Below are positions 26,851-36,064 of a stretch of 64,000 nt of DNA, in pieces (positions within the stretch are counted from its first letter, which is position 1; each line of letters starts with the position of its first letter). The stretch is taken from NCBI RefSeq assembly GCF_030812255.1, contig NZ_JAUSSH010000009.1, forward strand, positions 62,001-126,000, written 5' to 3'. This DNA is from Paeniglutamicibacter psychrophenolicus (GTDB lineage Bacteria > Actinomycetota > Actinomycetes > Actinomycetales > Micrococcaceae). A program made the position numbers and the translations under genes. The notes under the pieces are model-generated. The model worked only from the letters and a program-made list of their open reading frames with translations, made no database searches and was not told where the DNA came from.

Positions 26851-27660
26851 GTGACGTCCCCACCAGCACGGACCAACGAATCCCGCCCCAGGACCATCAC
26901 CGCCCTGGCCACCGCCTGCCTGCTGCTGGCGGTGGCCGGCTGCAGCAACGCCCCGGAAACGGCCACCCCGACGCTTCAGGCTCCGGTGACGGTCCCCGGA
27001 CCCGGAAGCCCCCCGGGATCCAGCACCGGGGCGCCAAGCGGCACCACGGAGCTGGCGTACCTGGATGCCGCCGCGCTCAAGGGCGCCGTGCAGCAGTGGG
27101 CCGATGCCACCGCGGGCACGAAGGTCAACGACCAGGACGCCCTGCGCGGCCAGTTGCCGGCGGCCGAGAAATGGCTCGAGGGCATCACCGTGGTCCCGGC
27201 CAAGTGCGGGCTCTACGGCATCGGCAGCCTCAAGGACCAGCTGGACCAGGCCGCGATGGCTGCCGCGGTGCTTCCGCCCGAGGCCGGCGGGGACCTGACG
27301 GTGGCCTCCTACCGGGACCGTGACGCCCTGGTCGCCGACGTGGCCGCGCAACAGCACCTGGACGCGTCCTGCGGCAAGTACACCGTCTCGGCCGACGGCC
27401 AGAAGATCACCTCCACGCTGTCGCGCCTGGATGCCACCAGCTCGGCCACGTACACCTCGGCGAGCATGCTCGAAAGCGTCAACGGGAAGGCCAAGACCCG
27501 GAATGTCTCGGTGCGGGCCATTGACGGGCACATGATGATGACCGCCACCAGGACCGTGAAGGGCACCGTCGAGGAGGCCACCGCCCTGGCGCTGGCCGAC
27601 GTCGAATCGATGCTGGGGATCCTGCGCGGCATCGAGCCCGCGGCGGCTGCGGCCCCGTAG
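26851..27660 (+). CDS. Lipoprotein A of a tandem two-cysteine family
   Basis: A 269-residue lipoprotein (VAGC, Cys31) of no family I recognise. A Pro/Gly/Ser linker is followed by a domain of about 190 residues. Conserved with the two downstream genes: a Leu-rich helix, LRGQLPAAEKWLEGITVVPAKCG (first Cys), MAAAVLPP, an ASYRDRDAL segment, and a second Cys in LDASCGKYTV about 65 residues later. The spacing of the Cys pair suggests a disulfide. Start GTG at 26851. It follows the GNAT gene after 73 bases. The length and the presence of an outside-facing lipid-anchored domain resemble sensor-type domains such as that of mycobacterial PknH, but this is not shown by sequence identity that I can verify. 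Confidence 0.75.
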   Translation: MTSPPARTNESRPRTITALATACLLLAVAGCSNAPETATPTLQAPVTVPGPGSPPGSSTGAPSGTTELAYLDAAALKGAVQQWADATAGTKVNDQDALRGQLPAAEKWLEGITVVPAKCGLYGIGSLKDQLDQAAMAAAVLPPEAGGDLTVASYRDRDALVADVAAQQHLDASCGKYTVSADGQKITSTLSRLDATSSATYTSASMLESVNGKAKTRNVSVRAIDGHMMMTATRTVKGTVEEATALALADVESMLGILRGIEPAAAAAP

Positions 27661-27671
27661 AGGCATGCACC

Positions 27672-27693
27672 GCGGTTGCCACGCAGCAACCGC
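27672..27693 (+). terminator. Hairpin after lipoprotein A
   Basis: GCGGTTGC (27672-27679) and GCAACCGC (27686-27693) form an 8-bp perfect stem with a six-base loop, 11 bases after the stop codon. No T-run follows; a further GC-rich inverted stretch comes next. A weak terminator or mRNA stabiliser is possible. Confidence 0.4.
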
Positions 27694-27824
27694 CGCTGGC
27701 GGCGCGCCCGGGCCCCGGCGCCGGTTCCCCAACCGTCGCACCCTTCTCCTAGGCTTGGAGTTTGGCCGACGGAGCATCCGCATCCTTCCCGCCGGCATTG
27801 CCCCGCACTTGATGAGGATTCTTC

Positions 27825-28511
27825 GTGAAAAAACGCGCCCTGATGTTCTTCCCGCTCGCCGCCGCACTGCTGCTCACCGGCTGCGCCGATGCCGGTTCCA
27901 CCGCCGCGGCGGCCGGGCAACTGGACGCCCAGGCGCTCTCCGAGATCGCCAACGAGGTCGCCGGGGACAACGACAAGGCGGTCATCATCGACAAGGAATC
28001 GCTCAAGGCCCAGGTTCCGCTGGCCGAAAAGGCCCGCAAGGCCATGAAGGTCACCCCGGAATCCTGCACGGAATTCGTCGCCGGGGACATCGCCGAGGAA
28101 CTGGAAAAGATGAACGTGGTTTCGGTGTCGCTGCCCGGGGCCACACCGCTCCAGGGGGTCCAGGTGGGCCTGGCCTCCTACGCAGACCCGGCCGATGCGG
28201 CGGCCAACATGGCCCAGGCCGAGGAGATCCTCAAGGACTGCGCCAACTTCTCCTTCTCGCTGCAGGGACAGGAAACCACGATGGGCGTCAAGCCGCTGGC
28301 GGCCAAGACCGCCGCGTCGAAGACCTCCGCCATCCAAACCAGCACCAGCGCCGGAGACACCACAATCACCACGGTGTCGGTCAACGCGCTGGAGGGGCAA
28401 AACGTCATCACGGTGGCCGTCATGGGCGGAACCGACACCCGGCAGGACATCGCCCAGACCCGGGAACTCGCCGACACCGTCCTCAAGCTCGTGGAAGAAA
28501 AGACCTCCTAG
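27825..28511 (+). CDS. Lipoprotein B of a tandem two-cysteine family
   Basis: A 228-residue lipoprotein with a short signal peptide (LLTGC, Cys20). It is clearly homologous to the genes on both sides: LKAQVPLAEKARKAMKVTPESC carries the first conserved Cys, a VGLASYADPADAAANMAQA segment aligns with the other two, and LKDCANFSFSLQGQ carries the second. Unlike lipoprotein A, it has almost no linker between the lipid anchor and the domain. Starts GTG 27825. The family function is unknown to me. Three copies in a row with divergence in between point to old tandem duplication. Confidence 0.75.
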   Translation: MKKRALMFFPLAAALLLTGCADAGSTAAAAGQLDAQALSEIANEVAGDNDKAVIIDKESLKAQVPLAEKARKAMKVTPESCTEFVAGDIAEELEKMNVVSVSLPGATPLQGVQVGLASYADPADAAANMAQAEEILKDCANFSFSLQGQETTMGVKPLAAKTAASKTSAIQTSTSAGDTTITTVSVNALEGQNVITVAVMGGTDTRQDIAQTRELADTVLKLVEEKTS

Positions 28512-28647
28512 GCACCGGGCCCAACCTGCGGGGAAACCTTTGCCGAAGAATTCCTCTTTTGGCTGGTTTTCATGGGTATTGTGTTGCCCATGGCCGCACG
28601 CCAGGTGGCCGGCACCGTGCTTCATTCGCGCATCTTGGGGGAGAACA

Positions 28648-29496
28648 ATGAAGAAAACGACATGGTGGGCCTTGCCCATTGCTGCAACGCTTGCCGTCAC
28701 CGGGTGCGGGGGAGGTGCGGCTCCAGAAGAGGCAGCGAAGCCGGGCCAAACCGCCGGCGCCGAAGCACTGCCGAGCTCACCTGCACCATCCAATGAACCG
28801 GGAGCCACGGATCAGCCTTCCGTCTCACCTGCTACGCCAAGCAGCAGCGCCAGCGCCGAAACCACCCAGGGTTCCCAGGATTCGAAGGCAACCGCCGGCC
28901 GGCAATTCACGGCCAAGGAGCTGGGCAACGTGGCCAAGGCCATCCGCCAGGCGGGTGGACCGGACGGCACCAAGGTCCTCGAGGATGCCGAACTGCGGGC
29001 CAGCATGCCGACGATCGAGCAAATCCTCGCGGGCATGAAGGTCAAGCCGGCCGAGTGCGGTTCATTCGCCGTGGCCGGGGCGAGCGAGATGATGGACCGG
29101 GTCACCATGGCTGCCGTCGTCTTTCCCCCCGACGCCGACGACCTGTCCACCAGCGTGAACCTCGGTTCCTACGATTCGGCCGATGTCATCGATCAGGCGC
29201 TGGCCCAGGCCGATCAGGGCAGCACCAGATGCAGCGAATTCACCCTCTCCATGCAGGGCCAGGAAGTCTCCGCGGTCGTGGAGCCAGCCAAGGCCGACAC
29301 CTCGGCGACCACCACCCTTGCCACCGTCACCAACGTGGAAATGATGGGCCAAAACATGCAGACGCTCACCGTCACCGGGTACAAGGGGCACAGCAACGTC
29401 TCGGTCAACATCTCCAACCCCACCAACCTTTCCAAGGCGGTCAAGGAGGCCGAGAAATACATCGACCTCGCACTGCTGCAGATGGAAGGCAAATAG
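28648..29496 (+). CDS. Lipoprotein C of a tandem two-cysteine family
   Basis: A 282-residue lipoprotein (AVTGC, Cys20) with a low-complexity Ser/Pro/Glu/Ala linker of about 70 residues before the folded domain. Conserved positions match lipoproteins A and B: LRASMPTIEQILAGMKVKPAECG (first Cys), MAAVVFPP, GSYDSADVIDQALAQA, and GSTRCSEFTLSMQGQE (second Cys). It is closest to B around the second Cys (FSLQGQE / LSMQGQE) and closest to A in the MAA(A/V)V stretch. Start ATG 28648 with GGGGGAGAAC upstream. The following 294 bases to proS hold a GC-rich inverted repeat (29500-29507 with 29522-29529) and a TAAGAT element, with no gene. Confidence 0.75.
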   Translation: MKKTTWWALPIAATLAVTGCGGGAAPEEAAKPGQTAGAEALPSSPAPSNEPGATDQPSVSPATPSSSASAETTQGSQDSKATAGRQFTAKELGNVAKAIRQAGGPDGTKVLEDAELRASMPTIEQILAGMKVKPAECGSFAVAGASEMMDRVTMAAVVFPPDADDLSTSVNLGSYDSADVIDQALAQADQGSTRCSEFTLSMQGQEVSAVVEPAKADTSATTTLATVTNVEMMGQNMQTLTVTGYKGHSNVSVNISNPTNLSKAVKEAEKYIDLALLQMEGK

Positions 29497-29790
29497 GCAC
29501 CGCCCGCAGAACGCGCCAGCGGCGGGCGGGCGCCGCCGGGGAAGCGGGCACGGGCACCGGGCCGCGCGGACTTCGATGCCAAGGCGCACCGGGTGGGCCA
29601 CGTAAGATGGGACAAGTGCCTTGTGGCGCCATGCTTCGCCCGCGGCTTGCCGTGCGCGCAAGACATGGCCCGCCTTGCCGAAGCGCGGCCGGCCCCGAGT
29701 CGGCCGCCACGGCCTGTCGGTGCACCAAAGATTTGCACTCCCACCACTATGTTGTGGTCTGGAAACAGGCCGCGGAAATGGAAAGTTAGC

Positions 29791-31590
29791 GTGGTCCTCA
29801 AGCTCTCCACACTGTTCCTGCGCACGCTGCGCGAAGACCCGGTCGATGCCGAGGTCGCCAGCCACAAGCTGCTGATCCGCGCCGGATACATCCGCCGTGC
29901 CGCACCCGGGATCTACACCTGGCTGCCGCTGGGCCTGCGCGTGCTGGGCAAGGTGGAAGCCATCATCCGCGAGGAAATGAACGCCATCGGCGCCCAGGAA
30001 GTCCATTTCCCGGCCCTGCTGCCGCGCGAACCCTACGAGACGACCGGCCGCTGGACCGAGTACGGCGAGGGCCTGTTCCGCCTGCAGGACCGCAAGGGAG
30101 CCGACTACCTGTTGGCCCCCACCCACGAGGAAATGTTCACCCTCCTGGTCAAGGACCTGTACAACTCCTACAAGGACCTGCCGGCCTACCTGTACCAGAT
30201 CCAGAACAAGTACCGCGACGAGGCACGTCCGCGCGCGGGCCTGCTGCGTGGCCGCGAATTCATCATGAAGGACTCCTACTCCTTCAACATCGACGACGAG
30301 GGACTCGAAGAGGCCTACCAGGCCCACCGCGCCGCCTACATCAAGATCTTCGCGCGCCTGGGCCTGGAGATCCTGCCGGTCTTCGCGACAGCCGGCGCCA
30401 TGGGCGGGTCCAAGTCCGAGGAATTCCTGCACCCGACCCCGGTCGGCGAGGACACCTTCGTGCGCTCGGCCGGCGGCTACGCGGCGAATGTCGAGGCGGT
30501 GACCACGATCGTGCCCGAGGACATCGACTTCACCGATGCCCCAGCCTTCGACGTCAAGGACACCCCCGACACCCCGACCATCGAGACCCTGGTGGCCTGC
30601 GCCAACGAGGTCGCCCCGCGCGCCGAGGGCGCCTGGACCGCGGCCGACACCCTGAAGAACGTGGTGCTGGCGGCCAAGCTGCCCACCGGCGAACGCCGGC
30701 TGGTGGCCATCGGCCTGCCCGGGGACCGCAATGTGGACCTCAAGCGCGTCGAGGCCAACATCTCCTCCCACCTGGAAACCGGTGGCGAGGTCGAACTCGA
30801 GGCAGCGACCGAGGACGACCTGAAGAAGCACCCGACCCTCATCAAGGGCTACATCGGCCCGGCCCTGGGCCTGGACAACGCCGTGCTGGGCCTGGAGGGA
30901 TCCTCCAAGATCCTGTTCCTGGTCGACCCGCGCGTGGTCTCCGGCACCAGCTGGGTCACCGGCGCCAACGAATCGGGCAAGCACGTCTTCGGCCTGGTGG
31001 CCGGGCGCGACTTCGCCTGGGACGGCACCATCGAATGCGTCGAGGTCCACGCGGGGGACCCGGCTCCGGACGGCTCCGGCCCGCTGGAAACCGCCCGCGG
31101 CATCGAGATGGGCCACATCTTCCAGCTCGGGCGCAAGTACGCCGAGTCGCTGGATTTGAAGGTGCTTGACCAGAACGGCAAGCTCAAGATCGTCACCATG
31201 GGCTCCTACGGCGTGGGCGTCACCCGCGCGGTCGCCGCCCTGGCCGAATCCAACCACGACGAGAACGGCCTGGTCTGGCCGCGCAACGTCGCCCCGGCCG
31301 ACGTGCACCTGGTGGTCACCGGCAAGCAGGCCGAACTCTTCGAGGCCGCGCAGAAGATCGCCGACGAGCTGCACGCAGCAGGCGTCGAGGTCATTTACGA
31401 CGACCGGCCGAAGGTTTCGGCCGGCGTGAAGTTCTCCGACGCGGAGCTCATCGGCGTGCCGACCATCGTGGTCATCGGCCGCGGCCTGGCCGACGGAGTG
31501 GTCGAGGTCAAGGACCGCGCCACGGGAGAGCGCACCGACGTGGCAGTGGACACCGTGGTGTCCGAGCTCATCGCGCTCGTCAAGGGCTAG
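29791..31590 (+). CDS. proS: Prolyl-tRNA synthetase (bacterial type)
   Basis: Class II synthetase that charges tRNA-Pro. 599 residues. It opens with [34 protein letters not shown], standard for the bacterial-type enzyme. Motif 2 is [25 protein letters not shown] near residue 146, motif 3 is [16 protein letters not shown] near residue 470. Between them lies the editing (INS) domain, about residues 230-405 ([12 protein letters not shown]). The C-terminal anticodon-binding domain ends [15 protein letters not shown] at 29791 is the start consistent with homologues; the open frame upstream has no similarity. The next gene begins after two bases. Confidence 0.95.
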   Translation: MVLKLSTLFLRTLREDPVDAEVASHKLLIRAGYIRRAAPGIYTWLPLGLRVLGKVEAIIREEMNAIGAQEVHFPALLPREPYETTGRWTEYGEGLFRLQDRKGADYLLAPTHEEMFTLLVKDLYNSYKDLPAYLYQIQNKYRDEARPRAGLLRGREFIMKDSYSFNIDDEGLEEAYQAHRAAYIKIFARLGLEILPVFATAGAMGGSKSEEFLHPTPVGEDTFVRSAGGYAANVEAVTTIVPEDIDFTDAPAFDVKDTPDTPTIETLVACANEVAPRAEGAWTAADTLKNVVLAAKLPTGERRLVAIGLPGDRNVDLKRVEANISSHLETGGEVELEAATEDDLKKHPTLIKGYIGPALGLDNAVLGLEGSSKILFLVDPRVVSGTSWVTGANESGKHVFGLVAGRDFAWDGTIECVEVHAGDPAPDGSGPLETARGIEMGHIFQLGRKYAESLDLKVLDQNGKLKIVTMGSYGVGVTRAVAALAESNHDENGLVWPRNVAPADVHLVVTGKQAELFEAAQKIADELHAAGVEVIYDDRPKVSAGVKFSDAELIGVPTIVVIGRGLADGVVEVKDRATGERTDVAVDTVVSELIALVKG

Positions 31591-31592
31591 AC

Positions 31593-32408
31593 ATGTTCGA
31601 CGCGGCGGCGCTGCTTGATGGTTCCGGCCTGGAGGGACTCACGGCCGGAACCATTGCGCTTATCGTGCTCGCCGGCTTTGCCGCCGGCTGGATCGATGCG
31701 GTGGTCGGCGGCGGGGGACTGCTGCAGCTTCCCGCCCTGCTGCTGGTGCCGGGCATCTCCCCGGTGCAGGCGCTGGCCACCAACAAGATGGGTTCCATCT
31801 TCGGCACCACCACCAGCGCCATCACCTACTACCGCCGCGCCGCCCCGGATTTGCGCACCGCCATCCCGATGGCCGTGGTGGCGCTGGCCGGGTCCTTCGG
31901 CGGGGCGATCCTGGCCACGCTGCTGCCCCCGGAAGTGATCAAGCCGGTGATCATTGCCGCGCTGGTCGCGGTGGGGCTGTTCACGGTGTTCAAGCCAACC
32001 GCCGGTGAACTGACGGACCTGCGCTACACCGGGGGACGGCACTACGCGGTGGCCGGGGTGATCGGGCTGGTCATCGGCGGCTACGACGGGCTGATCGGCC
32101 CGGGCACCGGATCGTTCCTGGTCATCGCGATGGTCGCGTTCATGGGCTACAACTTCCTGGCCGCCAGCGCCAAGGCGAAGATCGTGAACATGGCCACCAA
32201 CCTGGGCGCGCTGGCGTTCTTCCTGCCCACCGGGCACCTGCTCTGGGGGCTCGGGCTCGTCCTGGGCGTGGCCAACATGGCCGGCGGCTACCTGGGCGCG
32301 CGCATGGCCGTGACCAAGGGCAGCAGGTTCATCCGGATCGTGTTCCTGTCCGTGGTGGGAGCGCTGATCCTCAAGCTCGGCTACGACGTGCTGTTCCCGG
32401 GCTCGTAG
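31593..32408 (+). CDS. Sulfite exporter TauE/SafE family permease
   Basis: A 271-residue integral membrane protein of the TSUP family, with about eight predicted helices. Hallmarks are the N-terminal GFAAGWIDAVVGGGGLLQLPALLL and the repeat VIGLVIGGYDGLIGPGTGSFLVIA, each carrying the G-x-G-x-G motif that marks the two family halves. Members export or import small sulfur-containing anions or similar compounds; the substrate is not predictable. It starts two bases after proS and ends at a strong terminator, so it is expressed with proS. Confidence 0.88.
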   Translation: MFDAAALLDGSGLEGLTAGTIALIVLAGFAAGWIDAVVGGGGLLQLPALLLVPGISPVQALATNKMGSIFGTTTSAITYYRRAAPDLRTAIPMAVVALAGSFGGAILATLLPPEVIKPVIIAALVAVGLFTVFKPTAGELTDLRYTGGRHYAVAGVIGLVIGGYDGLIGPGTGSFLVIAMVAFMGYNFLAASAKAKIVNMATNLGALAFFLPTGHLLWGLGLVLGVANMAGGYLGARMAVTKGSRFIRIVFLSVVGALILKLGYDVLFPGS

Positions 32409-32432
32409 GCCGGATTACACCCACGCACAAGT

Positions 32433-32490
32433 ACGGCTCCCCAACCATCCAACCGGTGTACCGGTTCGATGGTCGGGGAGCCGTTCCTTT
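32433..32490 (+). terminator. Strong terminator after proS-TSUP operon
   Basis: A long stem (32433-32449 with 32468-32484, one mismatch) has an inner perfect AACCGGT / ACCGGTT hairpin, and is followed by TTCCTTTTTTT. It lies 25 bases after the stop and before the convergent gamma-glutamyltransferase. Confidence 0.88.
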
Positions 32491-32512
32491 TTTGGACGGG
32501 GCCCGTTCGCGG

Positions 32513-34336
32513 CTAGCGCGCCGGCTTGAGCACCATGGCCGAGCCGCCGCCGCGGCGCGTCGGTTCGGCGGCCGCGGTCATCGTCCCGTCCGGGGCGAAC
32601 TCGATGGCCTCCAGCGCACCGATCTCCGCCTGCGGCGTGAACGAATCGCCGGCAGGCACGAATTGGTGCCCGAGGGCCTCCAGCGCAGGCGCCTGGGACT
32701 CGATGAATTCCGGTTCGGCCGTGACCTTGGCCGTGTTGCGCTGCGAGGCGCGCGGTGCGGCAATGGCCTCGGGCAGGCTCATGCCCAGATCCACGCGGTT
32801 GACCAGGGTCTGCAGCACGGTGGTGATGATGGTTGAACCGCCCGGCGAGCCCAGGGCCAGCAGCGGCTTGCCCTCGGAGAGCACGATGGTCGGGGACATC
32901 GAGGACCTCGGGCGCTTGCCCGGATCTATCCGGTTGGGGTCGGTTGGGTTGTAGACGGTGGAGAAGTCGGTCAGCTCGTTGTTCAGCAGGAACCCGCGTC
33001 CCGGAACGACGATGCCCGAGCCGCCGGTCTGCTCGATGGTCAGGGTGTAGGACACCACGTTGCCCTTGGCGTCGGCCACGGCCAGGTGGGTCGTGGAGTA
33101 GTTTTCGGTGTCGGTTTCGTCGGCCGGGGCGGCGGTGGTCGCCGGGCAAAGCCCGTCGTAGTCGGCGACATCGCCCGGGGCCACGGGCTTGGCGGCCGCC
33201 TGGTCGGGATCAAGTGCGCAGGCGCGTTCGGCGCCGAACAGGGCATCGGTCAGGGTGCCGGTGGGCACGTCCACGAATGCCGGGTCTCCCACGTATTTGC
33301 CCCGGTCGGCAAAGGACAGCGCGCTGGCCTCGAGGTAGTGGTGCAGCGCGGCCGGGTTTTCCATGGAGGAGAGGTCGTAGTTTTCCAGGATGTTCAGGGC
33401 CTCGCCGATGGTGGTTCCCCCGCTGCTGGAGGGAGCCATGCCGTAGACCTCCAGTCCGCGGTAGTCGACCTTGGTGGGGGCCTGGGAGATGACCTCGTAG
33501 TCGGCCAGGTCCGCGGTGGAAAGGTGGCCGACCGGCACGGGAAGCTCGGTGTCCTCGGAGACAGGTGGGGCCTGGACAGCGGAGGCAATGTCCTGCGCCA
33601 ACGCCCCGTGGTAGAAGGCCCTGACCCCGTCGCGGGCCAGCAGCCGGTAGGTCTTGGCCATGTCAGGGTTCTTCAGGATGCTGCCCACCTTTGGGGCATC
33701 GCCCCCGGGCAGGAAGAGCTCGGCGGTCGAGTCGAATGCGGCGAAGCGCTCTTGGTTGTCCAGGGTCTGTTCGCGGAAGGTCTCGTCCACGACGAAGCCG
33801 CGGGTGGCGGCCTTGATGGCAGGCTGCAGGGCCTGGCCGAGGCTGAGTGATCCCCAGTTTTCCAGGGCCCGCTGCCAGGTGGCCGCGGTGCCGGGCACGC
33901 CGACCGAGACGCCGCTGGTCACCAGCTCGGGGGTGAAGGGATAGGGGCTCCCTGTGGCGGGATCGATGAACGCGTCGTGCGGCATCGTGGCCGGGGCGGT
34001 TTCCCGTCCGTCCAGGGTGCTGACCTTTCCGGAGGCGGCGTCGTAGTACACGAAGTAGCCGCCCCCGCCGATGCCGGCGCTGTAGGGTTCGGTGACACCG
34101 AGGGTGGCCGCCGCGGCGACGGCGGCGTCCACCGCGTTGCCGCCCTTGCGCAGCACGGCGATTGCTGCCGCCGAGGCCTCGGGATCGACGGTGCTCACGG
34201 CCCCGCCGGTGCCGGTGGCGGTGGCCTGTTTGTCGGTTTGCCGCGGTTCGGCGGCGGCCGGTGCAGCGGTGATCGCCGACGCGATGAGGGTGAGGGCGGC
34301 GGCGCAGGTCGACGCTTGAATGAATCTGTGTGACAC
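32513..34336 (-). CDS. ggt: Gamma-glutamyltransferase
   Basis: Secreted N-terminal-nucleophile enzyme that cleaves or transfers the gamma-glutamyl group of glutathione and related peptides. 607 residues. A signal peptide ends near APAAAE (about residue 30). The precursor self-cleaves before the catalytic Thr415 in YSTTHLAVADAKGN. Other signatures are VDPEASAAAIAVLRKGGNAVDAAVAAAATLGV with EPYSAGIGGGGY at the N-terminus and LALGSPGGSTIITTVLQTL in the small subunit. Start GTG 34336 has AAGGAG upstream; the open frame extends further but without similarity. It is convergent with the TSUP gene and is read in the same direction as the Ltp-repeat gene 417 bases upstream, so it probably has its own promoter. 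Confidence 0.94.
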   Translation of the reverse strand: MSHRFIQASTCAAALTLIASAITAAPAAAEPRQTDKQATATGTGGAVSTVDPEASAAAIAVLRKGGNAVDAAVAAAATLGVTEPYSAGIGGGGYFVYYDAASGKVSTLDGRETAPATMPHDAFIDPATGSPYPFTPELVTSGVSVGVPGTAATWQRALENWGSLSLGQALQPAIKAATRGFVVDETFREQTLDNQERFAAFDSTAELFLPGGDAPKVGSILKNPDMAKTYRLLARDGVRAFYHGALAQDIASAVQAPPVSEDTELPVPVGHLSTADLADYEVISQAPTKVDYRGLEVYGMAPSSSGGTTIGEALNILENYDLSSMENPAALHHYLEASALSFADRGKYVGDPAFVDVPTGTLTDALFGAERACALDPDQAAAKPVAPGDVADYDGLCPATTAAPADETDTENYSTTHLAVADAKGNVVSYTLTIEQTGGSGIVVPGRGFLLNNELTDFSTVYNPTDPNRIDPGKRPRSSMSPTIVLSEGKPLLALGSPGGSTIITTVLQTLVNRVDLGMSLPEAIAAPRASQRNTAKVTAEPEFIESQAPALEALGHQFVPAGDSFTPQAEIGALEAIEFAPDGTMTAAAEPTRRGGGSAMVLKPAR

Positions 34337-34721
34337 AGGGATCTCCTTGATGCGTGCGAGTGGGACACAGCCAACGTATTGCCCGGATGGCCAATGGGCC
34401 GAAGTGACACGCCTCACATGGTGGATTCGTGTGCCCGTGTCCTTGTGCTCGAGATGCTGGCCGAATGGCTCGGCGGGCCCCTGCCCACCACGGCCGCAGT
34501 GCCCGTCCGTGGTGGGCGCGGGGGTCCTGCTCCTCGGCTGTAACTTTCCGTTTTCGGCGGCCAGGCCGGGCCCCGAATGCTCGCCTCGACAGGCATACGC
34601 GCCGCTGGGAACCCCGGCCCTGAAACAGCCCGTGGCACCGGTCCTGCCGTGTTCGGCGGGGGCGGTGCCGCGGGCGGATGATGTTCCCGTGAAGCCCGGG
34701 AGTCTTCCGAACCAGGTCATT

Positions 34722-34737
34722 GATTGGCGTACCAATC
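34722..34737 (-). terminator. Short hairpin with TACG loop after the Ltp-repeat gene
   Basis: GATTGG (34722-34727) and CCAATC (34732-34737) form a 6-bp stem around CGTA, read TACG on the minus strand, a UNCG-type tetraloop. It lies 16 bases after the Ltp-repeat stop. The 417-base gap between that gene and ggt holds nothing else I can name. Confidence 0.35.
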
Positions 34738-34753
34738 GCCAGGCTTGGGACCG

Positions 34754-35734
34754 CTACAGGCCGGTCTTGCTCACCCCGAACTCTGCCTGCTTGCGGGTGT
34801 AGCCCTCGAAAATCAGCTGTTCAATCAGCCCGTTTCGGGAGAACGCCGTGTAGTCGAGGTAGTTTTCGGCGGCCTTCGCAGCCTGCTCGTTCCAATTCAC
34901 TTTCACACGTTCCACTGCCCAGGTGGCGTCCTTGGTCGAGTAGTCCTCGAACTTCAATTGCGAGATCAGCCCCTTGCGGGAAAAAGCTGTGTAGTCGAGA
35001 TAGTTTTCGGCGGCCCGAAGAGCGTTTTGCTGACTCACGGTGCCGGCTTCCGCCTCGGCCTTGGCGCTGGCGGCGGCCTCGGCCTTCGCTTCTTCTTTGG
35101 CCTTGGCGTTGGCTTCCGCCTCGGCTTTAGCGCTGGCCTCGGCTTCTGCCTTGGCCGCTGCCTTCGCATCGTCCTTCGCCTTGGCGCTGGCTTCCGCTTC
35201 CGCCTTTGCGCGGGCTTCGGCCTCGGCCTTGGCACTGGCCTCAGCCTCGGGGGACACCGCGTCGACCTCTGCGGCCTGGGTGGCGCTCGGCGACGCAACG
35301 GCAGCTGCAGTGGTTTCAGGTGCAGAGGACGACGGGTCGCCGATGCCACCACAGGAGCCCACGATGAATGAAAGGCCGACGAGGCCGACGACACCGATGC
35401 CAATCTTCTTTCCCCGGCTCAGCGGCTTCTTCGGTTTCTGCGGAGCGGGAGCCGAAAATCCGCTGACGGAAGGACCGAAGCCCGAGGAACCGGATGCAGG
35501 CGAAGGAATCGCACCGGGTGAGGGCGTTCCGGGCATCACCGACAGGTAAAGATACGGATTTGTCGAAAACTCGGCGGGCGGCATGGCCGGGTGGCCAGTG
35601 CCATTGTCCACCCACAGGGGCCAACCGGCGGGCGGAGCACCCCAAGTCGATTCCGGAATCCACGATGGAGTGGGAGTGAAATCGGCCGGAAGATACTGAC
35701 GCCAGAGCGGCGGTGGATTGAAACGAACAGACAT
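34754..35734 (-). CDS. Ltp-repeat membrane protein with Ala-rich stalk
   Basis: A 326-residue protein. Residues 1-70 resemble DUF2510-type N-termini (SWIPESTWGAPPAGWPLWVDN). After a Pro/Ser linker comes one membrane helix near residue 110-125 (KKIGIGVVGLVGLSFIVGSC). A 65-residue stalk rich in Ala, Glu and Lys (about 163-230) carries near-repeats of AEAEASAKAEAEA, also visible as a DNA repeat at 35040-35250. At the C-terminus two Ltp repeats of about 45 residues sit in tandem, each with AAENYLDYTAFSR and (G)LI.QL.FE.Y. Ltp domains are named after the lipoprotein of phage TP-J34 that blocks superinfection. Whether this one faces outside and protects against phage is an inference. Confidence 0.82.
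   Translation of the reverse strand: MSVRFNPPPLWRQYLPADFTPTPSWIPESTWGAPPAGWPLWVDNGTGHPAMPPAEFSTNPYLYLSVMPGTPSPGAIPSPASGSSGFGPSVSGFSAPAPQKPKKPLSRGKKIGIGVVGLVGLSFIVGSCGGIGDPSSSAPETTAAAVASPSATQAAEVDAVSPEAEASAKAEAEARAKAEAEASAKAKDDAKAAAKAEAEASAKAEAEANAKAKEEAKAEAAASAKAEAEAGTVSQQNALRAAENYLDYTAFSRKGLISQLKFEDYSTKDATWAVERVKVNWNEQAAKAAENYLDYTAFSRNGLIEQLIFEGYTRKQAEFGVSKTGL
35040..35250 (-). repeat. Codon-level repeats encoding Ala/Glu/Lys stalk
   Basis: A stretch of degenerate 9-24-base repeats (units such as GCCTCGGCCTTGGC and CTTCCGCCTCGGC on the plus strand) encodes the alanine-rich stalk of the Ltp-repeat protein. It is coding sequence with low complexity, likely to vary in length between strains. 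It is not a CRISPR array: spacing is irregular and the reading frame is kept. Confidence 0.7.
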
Positions 35735-36064
35735 GGTTCCCCCTGATGACGGTTGCGAATCGGAGCTCCCATTTCCCCCGGCAGCTCCTATCGGTGATCG
35801 TAGCCCCGGACACAGACGATTTGGGGTCAGAGAACGAGTCGGATGCAGGTTCGTGGGCCACACGAGCTTGCGCGGTGGGGCTTTTCCCGCCAGTGGGAAT
35901 TCGGGACGTTGCTTTCCACCGAAGCTGCGAGCCCGCCTTTGTGGGTGACCGACGCAGGGAAATAGCCAGATAGGCCATGGCGCGTAGGCAATACGTAGGG
36001 TCCCTGGAGCCGGAATCGGCTCTGGCCTGGGTGGCGCCGTTCTGGGCTGCTGCCAACCCGGCGG

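Noticed and set aside
29062-31374. 770-codon open frame on the minus strand over lipoprotein C and proS
   Set aside because: It spans two well-supported plus-strand genes and has no protein-like motif.
35040-35250. Repeat tract that at first sight resembles a CRISPR or tandem-repeat array
   Set aside because: Repeat units vary in length and sequence, keep one reading frame and encode the Ala/Glu/Lys stalk; no unique spacers or cas genes are present.
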